A stretch of 54,878 nucleotides of DNA from Acanthaster planci (taxonomy: Eukaryota; Echinodermata; Asteroidea; Valvatida; Acanthasteridae): NCBI RefSeq assembly GCF_001949145.1, contig NW_019091405.1, positions 791,395 to 846,272 of the forward strand, in the 5' to 3' direction. The translations under genes were made by a program, and so were the position numbers. This document shows positions 24,101 to 39,100 of the stretch, piece after piece (the stretch's first letter is position 1; every line of letters begins with the position of its first letter). The notes beneath the pieces are model-generated. The model was not told where the DNA came from, made no database searches, and saw nothing but the letters and a program-made list of their open reading frames with translations.

Positions 24101-27100
24101 AAAGTGTTGTGCCAAACATGTTCTTCCAAGACCAGATGAAAATAGGCAAGTGCATGTGGTGGGATAAGTTAGGCACATGTTACTGAATGATTTAAAGGAA
24201 GAACAGAAATACTGATGTGGCTGAATCCCACAAAAAATTAATCTTAAGGCCATATTGTCAGTATTAGAAAGACCTGATTGAACTTTTTGATGCGTTGCTC
24301 AATTTGGCATCCTGAACATTGTGTGGATAAAAATTTTAAGGGTTCCTACATTTTTCAAATTCTATAAACCCCTTAATTTACAACTAGCAGTTGGGACGTG
24401 CGTGAAGGACCCCTTTTGCTTCATTGGGTTACAATTGTCTGTGTAGTGCCATTTGTGTTAGTGTGATTAACTGTCTCCCACAAATTGAATGGGTACTCCA
24501 TGTACACTGGGGAACCTGAGTATTGTAGGAACTGATGGGTTTTAAATGCCATTGCATCCTTATTTCCTTGGATGCAAAGCAGCAGGATTACATCTTGAGG
24601 TATCCTGGAATTTTTATACTGTCTTAGGTAGCTGGGAGGGATCAGTTTTTATCAGTGAAGACTTCGTGTTTTGGTCATTCATCGTTTCAGGTGAAGCATC
24701 CTGATAAATCTAAACTTGAATGCTAGGACAAGGAGCGTATGCGCTGCTCAGGAATTTGTGCTCTGAATGTCGTTTGGAGGGAATTTTCCACAGGTTGTCC
24801 CCGAAAGACTTTCATCCCATTTTCTTTGTCATTCTGTGACAGTTTTGATTCATATCTTGCATTCTGTTGTGTCTGCTTTCCCCTTCCCAAGGTTGTTGGT
24901 CCACCGGGAACGGGCAAGACTGACGTGGCCGTCCAGATCATTTCCAACATTTACCATAACTTTCCTTCACAAAGGACGTTGATTGTCACACACTCCAACC
25001 AGGTACGGCCCACTGCCACCAGTTGTGATAACCAGATACCCACAACGTAACGGTCAATTCATTAACCACTTGCTGACAGTAATACTTTTGGTTGAAAATC
25101 TTGATATTCTAAAAAGGCAAGATATAGTGCCTAGGTTCTGATATTCAGCCAAACGCCACAAATGCTGATTTCCAAGAGTCATTTGAACAGTATTTATCGT
25201 ACTTTATTTCTTACCGCATCCTGATTTTTTTCAACACTCCGGAGTATGCCCTCAGAATATTTGCTATTACAAAAGGCCGTGCATAGTGGCTAAATTACAG
25301 TTCAAAACACAGCTCACCTCCACAGACGTTGTAGACTTTATGTGCGTGTTCAAAACAAACAGGGGATCAGCAGTTTTAGATCTTTGGAGGTGAGTTGAGG
25401 TACGCTCGACGTCTTGACCCATCAGCCGGCAGAGAGGAAACACTCGCTGTCCCAGTGTCCCAAGGAGTACATTATTTGTGGATGCATCTGTTTTTCTCAT
25501 ATAGGCCCTGAATCAGTTGTTTGAAAAGATCATGGCGTTGGACATCGATGAGCGACACTTGCTACGTCTTGGCCATGGGGAGGAAGCTTTGGAAACAGAG
25601 AAGGACTTTAGCAGGTGAGATCAGTTTTTCACTAAACCATGGAATTCTGAATAATAATGCACAGCATACCTGAATGACTCAAAGCAGCACTGTTCCGCAC
25701 AGTGCAGAGGTCTTGCGTAATAGTCAGTCCATAGTCAATAAAATGATAATGGGCATCCTTCATCATCTACATGTGAAAACTGATAAGTTCATCCTGTCTC
25801 AGGTGTAGAGGGTTACAGAAATACCTTGTAAGGATTTCTCTTCATCAAGCTTTCATCGAGCTCTCCCACACCCAAGACCCCCAGATCGACTGGAGCAACA
25901 CCAAACTCATCATCCGCATTGAACATTGGTAGCCTTGTCGCATGAAAGAAGCCATCAAAATCCTCAAACACGGCACGGCACCGCAAGACATTGGTTTCAC
26001 CATCAGCGACATCTGGCATCCCAGCCTCTCATCCCAGTCTGATGGGTCTGCATACACTAGGACATGTTCCCAGTCTTTGGATCTCCAATACCCTTGACAA
26101 CCTTCCCCCACGCTTCCCTCCTCCAGACTGACACACTTTGCAAACCTGCCAGCATCCCTTGTTCTGCTTGAGTGCTTTGGGTTGAATCCGGAGTTAGCAT
26201 CCTCTTCACACCTCACGACCTCCAGACACAATATAAGCAGCTTCAGCATCGGAACCTTTGACAACGGACAAGCGTTGAGTACCCTCTGGTTCTTTTCAGA
26301 ACCACACATACTTACAAAGAGAGATCCTTGCATGGTGCTACCGCAAACCTCTACAAACTTGCTACCTTCACCATGAAAAGCTTCAAAGCGCATTCATCCA
26401 GTGTCCTTCAGTGCATCTTGAGCCTTGCCCGAGTCTCCTCTCACACCATTAGCGCCTACTTTCAAACAATTCAGTCAGCGGAAAATTTTTTTTAAAAATC
26501 CTTGTTGATGTAGAAAGTGCATGCAATTTCATGGAATGCTCAGTGTTGTAGATGAGACCTCTTGGGACCAGCACAAGACCCCACTAGATCATGACAAGAC
26601 CTGTTACGAGACCTCCAAGTTCAAGTTACACATTATTCAAACAAGGAGGAGTCTGGCTTCTGGTCTCTTAATAGTTACGACTACAGCACTGAACACTACA
26701 TGCATTTGCTTCCAGTTATGGACTCAAGTGGTCTCAGGTCTATTTTAGGTTTTGCTGTGATTACTATGGACTTGGACAACGACTTTACCACTCCACTGCT
26801 GTACAGTGGATGTGTCTTTTCCTCTGACGTCCCAACTAATAGTAAAGGCTGCTGTCTGCTTTTTAGCCTACAGTTGGGCAATTGGAATAACCAATCTTTC
26901 CTAATTGTTCTTCTCAAACTGCCCAGAACGTACTGTTTGGTCAACTGATCAAAAGTCAGCATTTTAGTACATAAGGTTTCATTTATAATCTGGCCATATA
27001 CATTTTGTAAATTCCAAGTTCAAAGTGAAGGAAAAAATAACAGAACATGAACTCACAAACCTCTCAAGGAAAAGCAAAACTCATGTGGTTGATCAATAGA

Positions 27101-30100
27101 TCTGCCTGGTCAGCCAGTCAAGTTTGTGAAGAGTTAAATGTTCTTTTCCTGTCATTTAAAGATTGAATTCACTAGTAATGAAATGTATAAATTTACAGAT
27201 ATGGCCGTGTGAACTATGTCTTAGCACTTCGCTTGGAGTTACTCAAAGAGGTGGAGAGACTACAAAGAAGTCTAGGTGTCATTGGAGATGTTTCTTATAC
27301 ATGTGAGACTGCAGGCCACTTCTTCTTGTACCAGGTACTAGAACCTGTCTTCGAAAATGCAATTTTTTTAAAGAAAACATTCTCATATTGTTTTGCTCCT
27401 TCATTTTTATGAAAGACCCTAAGTTGTATCAGGTTTGTCAGCACTGAAAATGTTTTGCTCAGCTCTGGTTTTAACAGAATTTCCAATGAAGTTTTTGTGC
27501 TTTAATTTTGTAGGAATAGATTGAAGTTCCAGATTCTTTGGATGGGTTGCCTTTTGTGGCTATGACAGTTAGTTTTGTGATGTCAGAATGTCTTTGGTGA
27601 AAACTCTGGTCACCTCTTAGGGCAGAGGTTGGAAACAAAAATGCTAAGACAATGGTTTTGTTTGATTGGCTTCATCCCCAGGTGGTTGCCAGATGGGAGA
27701 AGTTCTTGAGTAAGGTGAAGCCGAGCGCGGGAGGCAAGACTGGGAGTACCGAAGCCATCCAGGAACACTTTCCCTTCCACAAGTACTTTGAGAATGCTCC
27801 TCAGGTAGGCAACAAATGCTCAGTCCTCTCAAAAGATGTTTGTCTTCAGGAATACCAACATGGAGGGACTGCTGATATTTTTTGTGTAAATATTTACATT
27901 CTACGCTAATGATTGAGCAGCGTAGAGGATAGTCATGTACTTTGGTTCAACCAGCACAGATTTTCCAATTTCTGGCAAACTTATTGCTATGGTAAAATGG
28001 GAAAAAATGCACATTTGATTTGGGAAAACCAAACAGTCTTATTCTGTGAGGTAAAAAATTATGCATTCCGGGTTAATGAAATTTCCTTTGCTGGAAAGGC
28101 CCCATAGAATGTATTACCTTTCAGCAACGACCATCTTGTGCTGGCTCGTTGATTTAAAGGAAGATGTGTCCAGAGTTTACTGGAGAAACTCTCCATCAGC
28201 AATGCAATCCACTCAATAAGAAATTAAAATGAATTGAAACTTTTTTTACGACAGCCAGTCTTCAGGGGACGGACATTTGAAGAGGACATGGACATAGCAG
28301 AGGTAAGACAAGTGATTTTCAACTTTGATGAAATATCTGAACTGTGCTGTGATCAGTATCAGTGCTGTGATTTCAAGGGTTATGGCTGATTGATGTATTG
28401 ACTTTCGATTCATTTCCAAATCAGTCTACCAGAGAGTGAAATGGGAATGATGTTCGCTTCGTGAATGTCATTTGCGAAATCAAATTCTGGGGAAAGAAAA
28501 AACAAGTTAGTTTGTCCAAAAACAGGTTCTGTGTATAAAAAGTGGTTTAAATGCACTGTGAAGTAGCACCTGGGATCCACATGTTTTGTGTGTGCTTCAG
28601 TGTAGAGGCCATAACTGGATTGAGACCAGAGAGTGATTTCTAGCACTGATACTGCAGTGTAGAGGTTTTGCATGGCGGTGGGCCACCTCTTTTTGTTTCT
28701 TTTGTGCATACCCTGTGGGAGAAGGGCACTGGTCTGCAAGATGTCAGCGATGCAAACCGTCTGTAACCACATCGTGCCGGGGTTCCTTGTACCGGAGGTC
28801 TTACGTTTGTACATATAGCCGGGGTGTCCAAAATTGGACAAAAGAGCTGGGCCTTGTAACAAAAGACCATACTCAGAACAAAAGACCGAGCTGTTGGGAA
28901 TTGCCATCATTTTTAAGCTGGCATTAGCGGAGGTAATCCGTCATTGTTTTGAAAAGTATACCACTGTTTGTGGCATTCAGTGCGGGTGACCACTTGGGAC
29001 AAAAGCACTCCAGCACTCCAGTGATGAGCTATACAATACCTCTGCACGCCAATCTGGCCGCATTTTAAAAGACGCTAGCATTGCACTGTGCCAGTTTCGG
29101 GAACTAAAGAAAATTATGCAACGCTGCACAATCTGGGCTGTCTTTACAAGGCGGCAAGCCTGGCTGAAATCCTTGGGCGTCAATGGAGGTTGCCTGTCAG
29201 ATTAGAGTAACCACCAGACAGTCATTTGTGTGGGTATAAGTGTTCAGTAAATGAAGATATGAATTTTCAAAGAATTTTGAAAAAAAATAAAAAAAATGAA
29301 AGATCACACGGCCCAGCAAAATAAACATAACTAAATGGGCCCTGCCTGAAGTGGATAAGCCTGTCCATTTTGCTATGATTATCACCTCTGTTTTCCATTG
29401 CAAACATACTTGTCTTGACCACGACCTCCTTTTCAATTATTATTTCATTATTTTGTGGTCGTTTGTGGAAACAAAACAAAGTTTATTGTCATTTTTCAAT
29501 TTTAGAATACATTTTTCTGTCTCTTCGATCAAGAGAATCTTAGTTCCAAAACACTCCCGGTGATTCGTTTATTATTTCTACAGGGATGCTACCGGCATAT
29601 TAAGAAGATTTTCCAGCAGCTTGAGGTATGTATTTCATGTCTTCTATAAATCCCTCTAGTCTGAGACCATCATTGCTAGCCAACATCTCTACTGCCCAAT
29701 GAGAAAATTGGATGTGACGAAAATGTTGTTATGCTGGCTCAGTTCACAAAAGCTGTGGTCCGTGGTTTTTACATAGGACAGTTATATGCACATATAAACA
29801 GACCGGTGCTTTGAGTGGTCTTGAGACAGACCAATAATAGGCCTCGTTACTGATGACATCTTTGTTTATGTGTATACATTTCTATGGAGTCAATGGGGGT
29901 AAAAAGATACAGTGTTTGACTATGGCTTTGGTGAGAGTGGGTAAAGAGGAATATAAAGCTGAATTCATTGGATTTTATTTTGGCAGCATCTTCAGATCTG
30001 CTGTCTTCATTTTACCTTCCGCTTTTTGTAATGTGGGTTAATGCACTTGGTATTGTTCTGGAACAGAAGGGGCTGAATATATACACTCAATACACTTGCT

Positions 30101-33100
30101 GTTCAGGAGTTCCGTGCCTTTGAGTTGTTACGGAGTGGGCTGGATCGTTCCAAATATCTGATGATCAAGGAGGCGAAGATCATTGCCATGACCTGCACGC
30201 ATGCCGCCCTCAAGAGGCACGACCTGGTCGACATCAATTTCCAGGTGAGGTTCTAAAACGTGAAGTGTCAGAGGGACTTGACACAGCAATAATTGGCCTT
30301 TCATAAAAGCTTGTTAACTCTTAGAAGAGATAAAGTGTTGACAGACGTAGACTTTAGTTGGCCTCTGATACAGGGCTGAATAAATACAAACCTACTCTAC
30401 CATTCTTCTTCAACTTTCAAGGGGATTCAATCCCTGTGTTTTAGTTACAGGACTTGCTTGTTAACCACTTCCAGCCGGGGGCTCCGGGACCGGAGGCATA
30501 GGCCTTGTATTCATGGCCGAGGTCTCAGAAATTGGAACTTTACTAAAAAAAAAAAAAAAGTTGCTGGGCGTTTCTTAAAAAGTTTGGCGCTGTCAGTTAA
30601 AAAGTTTAGGCCATCATTGGAAGGTAAATAAATTGGTCCAAGGCAATAATGGGTTGCTGGGGCCAGAGAATTGGGACTTTATTTTATAGCCGGGGTGACG
30701 GAACTTATCAAAGCCTGGAATAAAAGTACAAGCTGCTGAGAGCTGCCGGGCACTGCCAATCAATCCCTGTATTCTTTCAGCGCAGAGCGCTGCAATTAGC
30801 GGAGGTAATCCGTGTATTGTTTATTCAGAGCGCATTTGTTCGCGCTGCCGGGCGCTCGTAGCGGATTATCGCTGCCTGCACTGAAGACAAAGCGCGGGCT
30901 GTGCGGGCTCATTATGCACCTGTGCCCCATGAATGACCCAGCCCGGGTGCTGCTGGCCCTTGCCACGTTGACTGACAGGGCTCGGCCCTCCCTGCTTGAG
31001 AATAAAATCGCCGTGCTGTGGCTACAAGTGTGCATATTGAGTATCGTGTTATCAGAGCACAGACAACATGGCTGAAGAGTCCAGTTCTTCCGGTGAAAGC
31101 GACTTTTATCTCAGTTCAGACGAAGGTTCTTCGTCTTCTTCATCACCGCCGTCACCTGCTCAAGTACAGTCAAGTACAGAAATTGACAGTGATGTACCCT
31201 TGGCTGTATATGCCAAGCGCAAGAGACAGTCCTGTACACAGACCGCCGCGTCGACCAGCAGCAGTGCTGCACCGTTCCGGTGGACAGATGAAGACAGTAC
31301 ACCGCTGAAGTACGGCTTCACCAGTAATGGTGGTGCCGTCGATCCCCGCCTGCATCGCAGCTCGACCTGCAGTGAAGCCTTTGAACTGTTTTTTGATGAC
31401 GTTCTCTACAACAAGATAGTGCAAGAGACCAACCGGTATGCCGTGCAGAGGCCCGCTACGACATCGGCGCACATGCGATCTGAACACTGGAGAACTGAAG
31501 GCCTTTCTGGGCCTTTGCATAATGACGGGCATTGTGAAGCACCCCACCCTTCATAGCTTCTGGTCCACCGACCCACTACTGAAGATGAGCCTATTCCCAT
31601 CCGTCATGCCCCGAGATCGCTTCCTTGCCATCCTGCAGTCCTTGCACTTCAACGACAACACCGCCATGCCTGAGGACTTCGATGACCGCCTCTTCAAAGT
31701 GCACCCAGTCGTCGACCATCTTGCTCAGAAGTTTGCCACTGTCTACGTTCTCAACGGGACATTTCCGTCGACAACTCCCTGTTGAAGTTTTACAGGCATT
31801 TCCACTTCGCTACCTACAACCCCAGAAAGAGGGCCCGCTTCGGCATCAAGATGTACAAGTTGTGCCAGAGCACTGGGAGTGCCGCCGGGTACTGCTACAA
31901 CTTCAACATCTACACCGGCCAAAGTAAAGGAGACCTCCCAGCAACTACACAAGTGGTGATTGACCTGGTGAACGACCTAAGTGGCAAGGGCTACAACCTT
32001 GCCCTCGATCAGGCCTTCAGCAGTCCCGATTTGTTTCAACGACTTCACAACCAGAAGTTCAACGTCGTCGGCACCGTCATTGCGAATGGAAAAGGGATGC
32101 CGAAAGACCTGCAGTCCGTCAAGCTGAAGTGGGGCGAAACAGCGTTCCGGTCAGCCGACCTGGGCGTCAGCGGTTCGCTCCTGGCCATGGTCTGGCGAGA
32201 CGAGCGCAACATCCGTGTGCTCTCCACCATGCATACTGCAGACATCCATGGCTCTGGCAATCAAGACAGGACGGGGGAGGAAAAGCAGAAACCGACCTGC
32301 GTCATCGAATACAACGCCCTGATGGGGGCGCGACCAACTAGCAGCAAATCATCGAGCTACTCGTAAGTCCCTCAAGTGGTACAAGAAGCTCTTCTTCAAC
32401 CTGCTCGACTTGACGCTGGTGAACAGCTACGCCGTGTACCTGGCCGTTGGTCACTGCCTCTCCTTCCTCGACTACCGCTTGAGTCTTGTCTGTGAGCTGC
32501 TGTTTGACGAGCCCTTGCCCGAGTACCGCCCTTAGCACGATACTCCACCATTCACCAACTCCCGCTTTGTCGGCTGACACTTTCCCTTGGACTTTGAGAG
32601 GACCAGCTATGGCGACTTCCGCTACCGGCGGTGTGTCCTCTGCACTTCCTATGGTCAGCGAAAGAAGACACACTTCGAGTGCGACAGGTGCCACCAGCCC
32701 CTCTGCTTCGCCCCCTGCTTCAAGGAGTACCATACTGTCCACTAATTGACACTTTGAACATTTACTTTCATGGACATTTTCATGGACATTATGTTTTGTG
32801 TTTTTCATGACTTGATGCCCCACTTATCTAGTGTAAAACAATATGTCATTTACTGGTAGTTTTAGGAGTTGTCATAGTTTCAACTTTTGAAAAAAATGAC
32901 GGAAAAGACAAAGTTTCTGGAAAGTACTGCTCAGAGGATGTCGTATTTTCATCCTTTTCATTCCTTGCACCGATGTTAGGAGTTTGCTTATTCTTGCCTT
33001 TTGTTATGAATTTTGCTTTTTATTTGATTAGAAAGAGTGGACATTTATTTTACTACTTTTATGAGTTCAACTGTTTCAATGAGAAATGAAAAGAAAAACA

Positions 33101-36100
33101 AGAGAAATGACAAGAAGAAAATAAGAGAGAAAGAAGTTCTCTCCAAATATTTGTCTGTGTGTGTATTTCTATGTGTACTTGATTTTATTGGTTTCTAAGA
33201 TTTTACTTGAAATTGTTAGGGAAACAAAGTTTGGGAAGGGACATATCCATTTTGAACTAAAACTTACACTATGGGAGGGAAAATGAACAAGTCAGGAGAT
33301 AAAATATGAGAGTGGTTTGGGGGAGATATAAGTTTGGTAGATGGGAAAATATATAACAGAAAAAACCCCAATAGCTTAAAAAAATAGCAAAAGTTATATG
33401 CAGCAGTGCCGCAAAAAACCGTTACTTTTAGACCCCATTTTTTACAGCATGATTCATTTGTCCATCATTGCCCGCTCTCATTGAACAGTTGACAAAGCCC
33501 AGTGCATGTGGGCACAGCTTCCCATTCACTCACCGCATATTACACGCTGAGATCTTGACCGTCAATCACTCTGCATAGCAACACGGCAGCATAGCAACGC
33601 ACTGGGCCAAGGCCCGGAACAAACGAGCCCTTATGTAACACTACACAATGGGGGCTCTATACAGAGCGGGCGGCGTGGCCGCAAAACCGAAGGGTCAATG
33701 GAAGTTGTTTGTGAGGGCTAGACTCGCCACGGGACACCCATTTTATGGGGTTTAGGCGTTCAGAAAAAAAGATATGAATTGTTGAAGATTTTTGAAAAAC
33801 CAAAATGTGAAAAAATGGCCCGGCAGCGCATATAATGGTTAAAAAAAGCACCCGGCAGCAAGTTGTTAAAGACTCAAGTCCTGCAAAATCCTTTGAAACT
33901 TCCTGATTGATTTTGAAAGATCTGGGAAGATTTGGTGGTTATCTTGTCTTTTCCTTTCTTTGTATTACAGGGTTGTGGTCTTTGTGGAATTTTGGATTTT
34001 TAGGGGTTTAATAATTCATGTTGTGTTACTTTTTGGAGAATACTCACATATTGTTAGCTTTTTTTAGCTAATAAACTGTGAGTATTCTGCAAATTGACTA
34101 AGAGACAGTGCCTTGAAAAGTCTCTGTATTTTAATCTTATTTCAGCCCACGTGGTACATGTTTCATGGATTTCTCATCGGTCCCCAATTTCACCCCTAGC
34201 ATCAAAAAGAAGTGTTCCTAGACAGTGAAATTCTTAGCCAAGAATTAGCTTCTTCCCCAGGCAGCATTACTAAGAATAAAACGTTTGACATTTTACTTTT
34301 TGCCGGTTGAAATGTGGATTTGTTTCTGCTCATTTCAGTATGACAACATCCTAATGGAGGAGTCAGCTCAGATTCTGGAGATAGAGACCTTCATCCCTCT
34401 ACTCCTGCAGGTGGGTCACCTGTAAAAAGCGTTGCTGTACTCGGACAGTGCCTATCCCTTGTGTGCCATCCAGTGTTGTGTTCGAGTCCATCACAAGTCC
34501 TTCCACAAGTCCCTTCACAAGTCCCTTTACAAGGCTATAGTCATAAGAAACAGGGTGAACGATGACAAAGGAATGCTTTTGTCACAGTTCATTTGAGTAG
34601 CTTGTGAATTGGCTTAAGACTGAATGACTTATGATGAACTTGTGATGAATTCAAATACAACACTGATGCCAATTTTACTTAAGTGTGGAGCCATGAATAA
34701 AAGAGGTCCACATAATGCAGGTTGTGTGAGCCTTGTGTGGTCTAAGCCCGGTCCCACAAGGTTTCTCTTTTCTGGAAAACTGTGTTAGATGCATGTTGAG
34801 GTGAGGGTTATTGTTGTAAAAGGAGGATGGCCAGTCAAGGTCACCAACAAAAATCCAGCTTCAAAGAGTGTTAGCATTGTGAGAAAATAAGTATTTCCAC
34901 CAAGTGTTCTGAACTCCAGGAAAAAGAAGGAATGTCCTCACAAGATTTTATTCACTAGCTGCACAGGGGTACTTGAGTTCTCCGGATGTTTGTCTAGGTA
35001 GAAGATGTAAGCATTTTGTACATGTATTGTCCTCCAACTCCACTAGATTTGGTGTTCTCTCCACTGCAAGGAATGCCCTGACCTGTCAAAAAGTCCTCAA
35101 GTTGTCGACTTTCATCCACTCACTTGAAACTTGTGGCAGTATCGGCTATGACTTTGCCAACCATATACATGAAATATGCCCCCCCCGTAGCAATCTGTTG
35201 GTTGTACTCAACGGAAAGAAATGTATGATTTGTAGCACATTTTGAACACATTGCCGAGCAAGACATGCTGACACGTAGGTTCACATGGAGGTTACTCTTA
35301 CCGTGTCATTGTTACACCTAAATTTCACCTCTAAAGTTTGGTCGTGTCGGAATCTTGTGTGTAGAGTTAGGTCTAAGTTTTCATTAGTTGAGAATATTCT
35401 GGCACTTGCTGACCGTAGGCAAAGCCGTAGCTCTGAAAGCCTGTGTTGGACAGAGCCCAAGTATGGGTTTTGGAGTACCCCGGCAGATGATTTTACATAC
35501 ACCCTAGGGGATGGGGTTAAAGGGTACTTCTGGTCCCTGTAAAAAGTGACAGAAGCTGTAACGACCGAAAACTTCGAGCCAACCAATGCCAGGAATCTTG
35601 GTCCGACAGTTTTGTCAAAACAAGAGTGTTATTTTGTGCATTTGCAGAATCCAGAGGACGGTTTCAGTCGGTTGAAACGCTGGATCATGATTGGGGATCA
35701 CCACCAGCTGCCACCTGTCATCAAGAATATGGCCTTCCAGAAGTACTCCAACATGGAGCAGTCGCTCTTCACACGGTTTGTCCGCCTTGGCGTGCCCACC
35801 GTGGATCTGGATGCCCAGGGTAGAGCCAAGCCCAGGTAGGTCAGAGGTTATGGAGGTGCAAGGATGAAGTTCCACTGTCATGAAGGTGGAGAGACCTTCC
35901 AGTGGACCTGGATGCTAAGCAGACATAGGTCAGAGGTCATTTTCGTCTGTAGCAGATTAAATGTATCCGAACAGTCAAGATGGACGCTCAGGGTAGAATA
36001 AGGCCCATGTATGGTAGATGTCATGCAGGCTGTAATTGTTGGTCAAATGTGGCGTCTACAGTGGACCCTGTATGTCCATGGCAGAGCTGAGCCCTGTTAA

Positions 36101-39100
36101 GTGTCTGGTCGTTAGGGCATCTTTTTACTGTTTATCTTGCAAAGCTTCTTATCCTTAGGTTAATTTCTCAGGTTTTAAGAATCGGTTCTTTTTTTACGTC
36201 AGCAAAGCACTGTAATAACTTTGGAATTGCTCTGGTGCATCACCGTATTTCCCACGCAGCATTGCCACGCTGTACAATTGGCGCTATAAGAAGCTGGGTA
36301 ACCTCCCTCATGTCCACCTGATGCGGGAGTTCCACATGACCAACCCCGGCTTCCAGTTTGACTTCCAGCTGATCAACGTTGAAGATTTCAATGGCGTCGG
36401 GGAATCAGAGCCCAATCCCTACTTCTACCAGGTGAGTCAAGACTTGATGAGTCTTGACAACCCTCCACTCAAATTGTTTGGAGGGACAGAAATTGGTTCA
36501 TTTTATGAAAATGTTGCATTTGGCTCTTTGTTCTGAGGCAAAAACTTGCTGAAATTTCTTTCTAAAGTAAGAAGTTAAAAGCTGTTACTGCAGTTTCAGC
36601 TTTCTCGTGGACAGTTTGTCAACAGGTGTTGCCTGTCTCTTCAACTAGTAGGGTGTTGCTGTTTGCCAAAGTTGCTCCTCGAAAACTATTCTGAGAAAAA
36701 GTTATTGCCACATACAGCCCCAAAAAACCCTCAAAAATTCTGCCAGTTTTTGGTGCACAAATCAATGCAATGTTGAGCTTGAGTACCTGGGATGAAACCA
36801 CAGTTTTTGCTCGTAAATATGGAAATTGGCATTTTAATAATGTAAAAACCATAAAATAAAATAATTACATTGCATGGACCCGAGTAATGACATCTCCTCT
36901 GATCATCCGCACCAGGCTGAAACATGAGAGGCGTGTGTCCACATAGCAATGACAGTCCTTTAGTGGGAACTCACCACCTGAACATGCAGGTTCATGCTAG
37001 GTCGGCACAGGCCGCACACAGTAAGCAAGACCAATTGGTTTATTGGTCTGGTTTATTGTATGATCTGTGCGTGTGCACTGTGCATATGAACGAGCCCAGT
37101 TGGAAACCTGCCAGCCTGGCTTTTCTTTGCCGGTGAGGGTGTACTTCAACTTGAGGCAGAGAGCTTTATTAACCTCGTGGGAGCAACCTTAGGGTCCATT
37201 AGACATGATGGGCTATGAGTAATCTGACTTTCTGCTTAGAAATGACTCAAGAAAACCTCAACACAATCTTTATGGGTTCAACATGCAATTTAGTTGTGTT
37301 TGAGTGGGTCACTCATATGAGTTACACTAACGAGTCCACAGGCATCCTGAGTAATGGCACCGGAGTGAGTGATTATTTCTACAAGAAATCAGGGAATATT
37401 CATGTGCTTAGGAGTTAAAGACACCGTGTCACACCAAAATTCTGCCATGGTAGGCCTGGTCTGCATGGACCGGAGATGAGCCTATCAACTACCTCTGTCT
37501 CTCTTGCACAGCTGGATGGCGTGCAGGGTAGTTAAGACCGGTCCGTTCCTCAGGTGAACACTACAAAGTGAAAACAGTTCAATGTCGTGAAACCAAATTC
37601 ACTTGAATTAAATTTTGTTCAACCTCAGGAATTCGCAGTGTAAATATGTAATTCGACGTCATAAAAATTACACAAAGTGTTGACTGGCTTTTACACAGAG
37701 AATCCATAAGAGGAGAAATGTGATGCTTACCACTTACAAACCTCATTTTTTGGCTCATGTTTCTTGTAGAACCTAGCTGAAGCTGAGTATGTGGTGGCAG
37801 TCTTCATGTACATGAGGCTCCTGGGGTATCCGGCCGAGAAAATCAGCATATTGACAACGTACAATGGGCAGAAGCACCTGATCCGTGATGTCATCAATCA
37901 GCGGTGTGCCAGCAACCCTCTGATTGGCCAGCCCAGCAAGGTAGCGTAAAGAGAAATACAGCCAAGGTCAAGGAATCATGTTTATTCATGATCATTTCAT
38001 AGGCCCAGGTATTCTTGCTAGCAACCTCCTGATCCTTCCAAAATTCTTTTCTGCAGGAAACCAGTGGCACATTCTTTGTACTTTAACCGTAAAAGGGTTT
38101 CACATTTGAAAATAACTTTTCCCATCGAAATGTGCTCGAGGCACACAGGCAGACACACGAGACAGCACGAACCACAAATCACCATGAAAACAAACCCCCA
38201 TGCCAAATTGAATTGAAACCTAGATAGATGTAGTCATAATGGATGTCTTTACATGACACATCACAAATGAGACCTCAAAGTTCTTGGGAGGAATCAGCAG
38301 CAAGATAAGGATTGAGGTCTTCTTATGGATTCCCAGAGTAGTGTTGACCATTTTTTTCCCCTTATTATTCAGGTGACTACGGTGGATAGGTTTCAGGGCC
38401 AACAGAATGACTACATCCTCCTGTCGTTGGTCAGAACGAGAGCTGTAGGTCACCTCAGGTTGGTATTCCATCACTTCATATTATTATCGCTCCACACAGA
38501 CCAGGCTAGCATAAACAAGCCAGTGGAACGATCACTGGGTGTTTTTTGCACGGTAAGTCCAAGTAAAAAAGATACAACAGCACAGCGACACATTTTTGGT
38601 GAAAGGTTTTTATATAAATCCCTCATTTGTTTTTAAAATTGGTGAGTTTTTTTATTTTGGTCATTGTATATTTTAGGAGGGATGGGGGTTTCCGTTACTT
38701 GGCTTTGTCTGTCACCAGCTTTGCCTGATTTTTAATCCCTTGACTTTGAAGTTGTTAGCTCAATAAGTCGTTCAAATGTCAAACTGCGTATTTGATTTAA
38801 TGCTATAGCCAAAAGCAGGCTTTGATTTCAGAGATTAGCCTGAGATAGCGACGAAGCCAGGTATTTAAAAATCTCAAACAATGTCTAAAGGTTTAATAAC
38901 AATGTCATAAGTGAACTTGGCTGTTATTTTATTACTTTTCCCAGGGATGTTCGTCGCCTGGTTGTAGCCATGTCCCGTGCTCGCCTCGGCCTGTATGTCT
39001 TTGCCAGGGTTTCGCTTTTCCAGAACTGTTACGAGCTTTCTCCAACTTTCAACCTGGTGAGTAACCAGGAGTCTGTAAGACTCATGGAGTTTTTGCCTGC

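Noticed and set aside
34630-34676. Possible box C/D snoRNA (TGATGA ... CTGATG) in an AQR intron
   Set aside because: AQR is tied to intronic snoRNPs, so I looked. The boxes are too close together and no terminal stem is present. No convincing snoRNA found in any intron.
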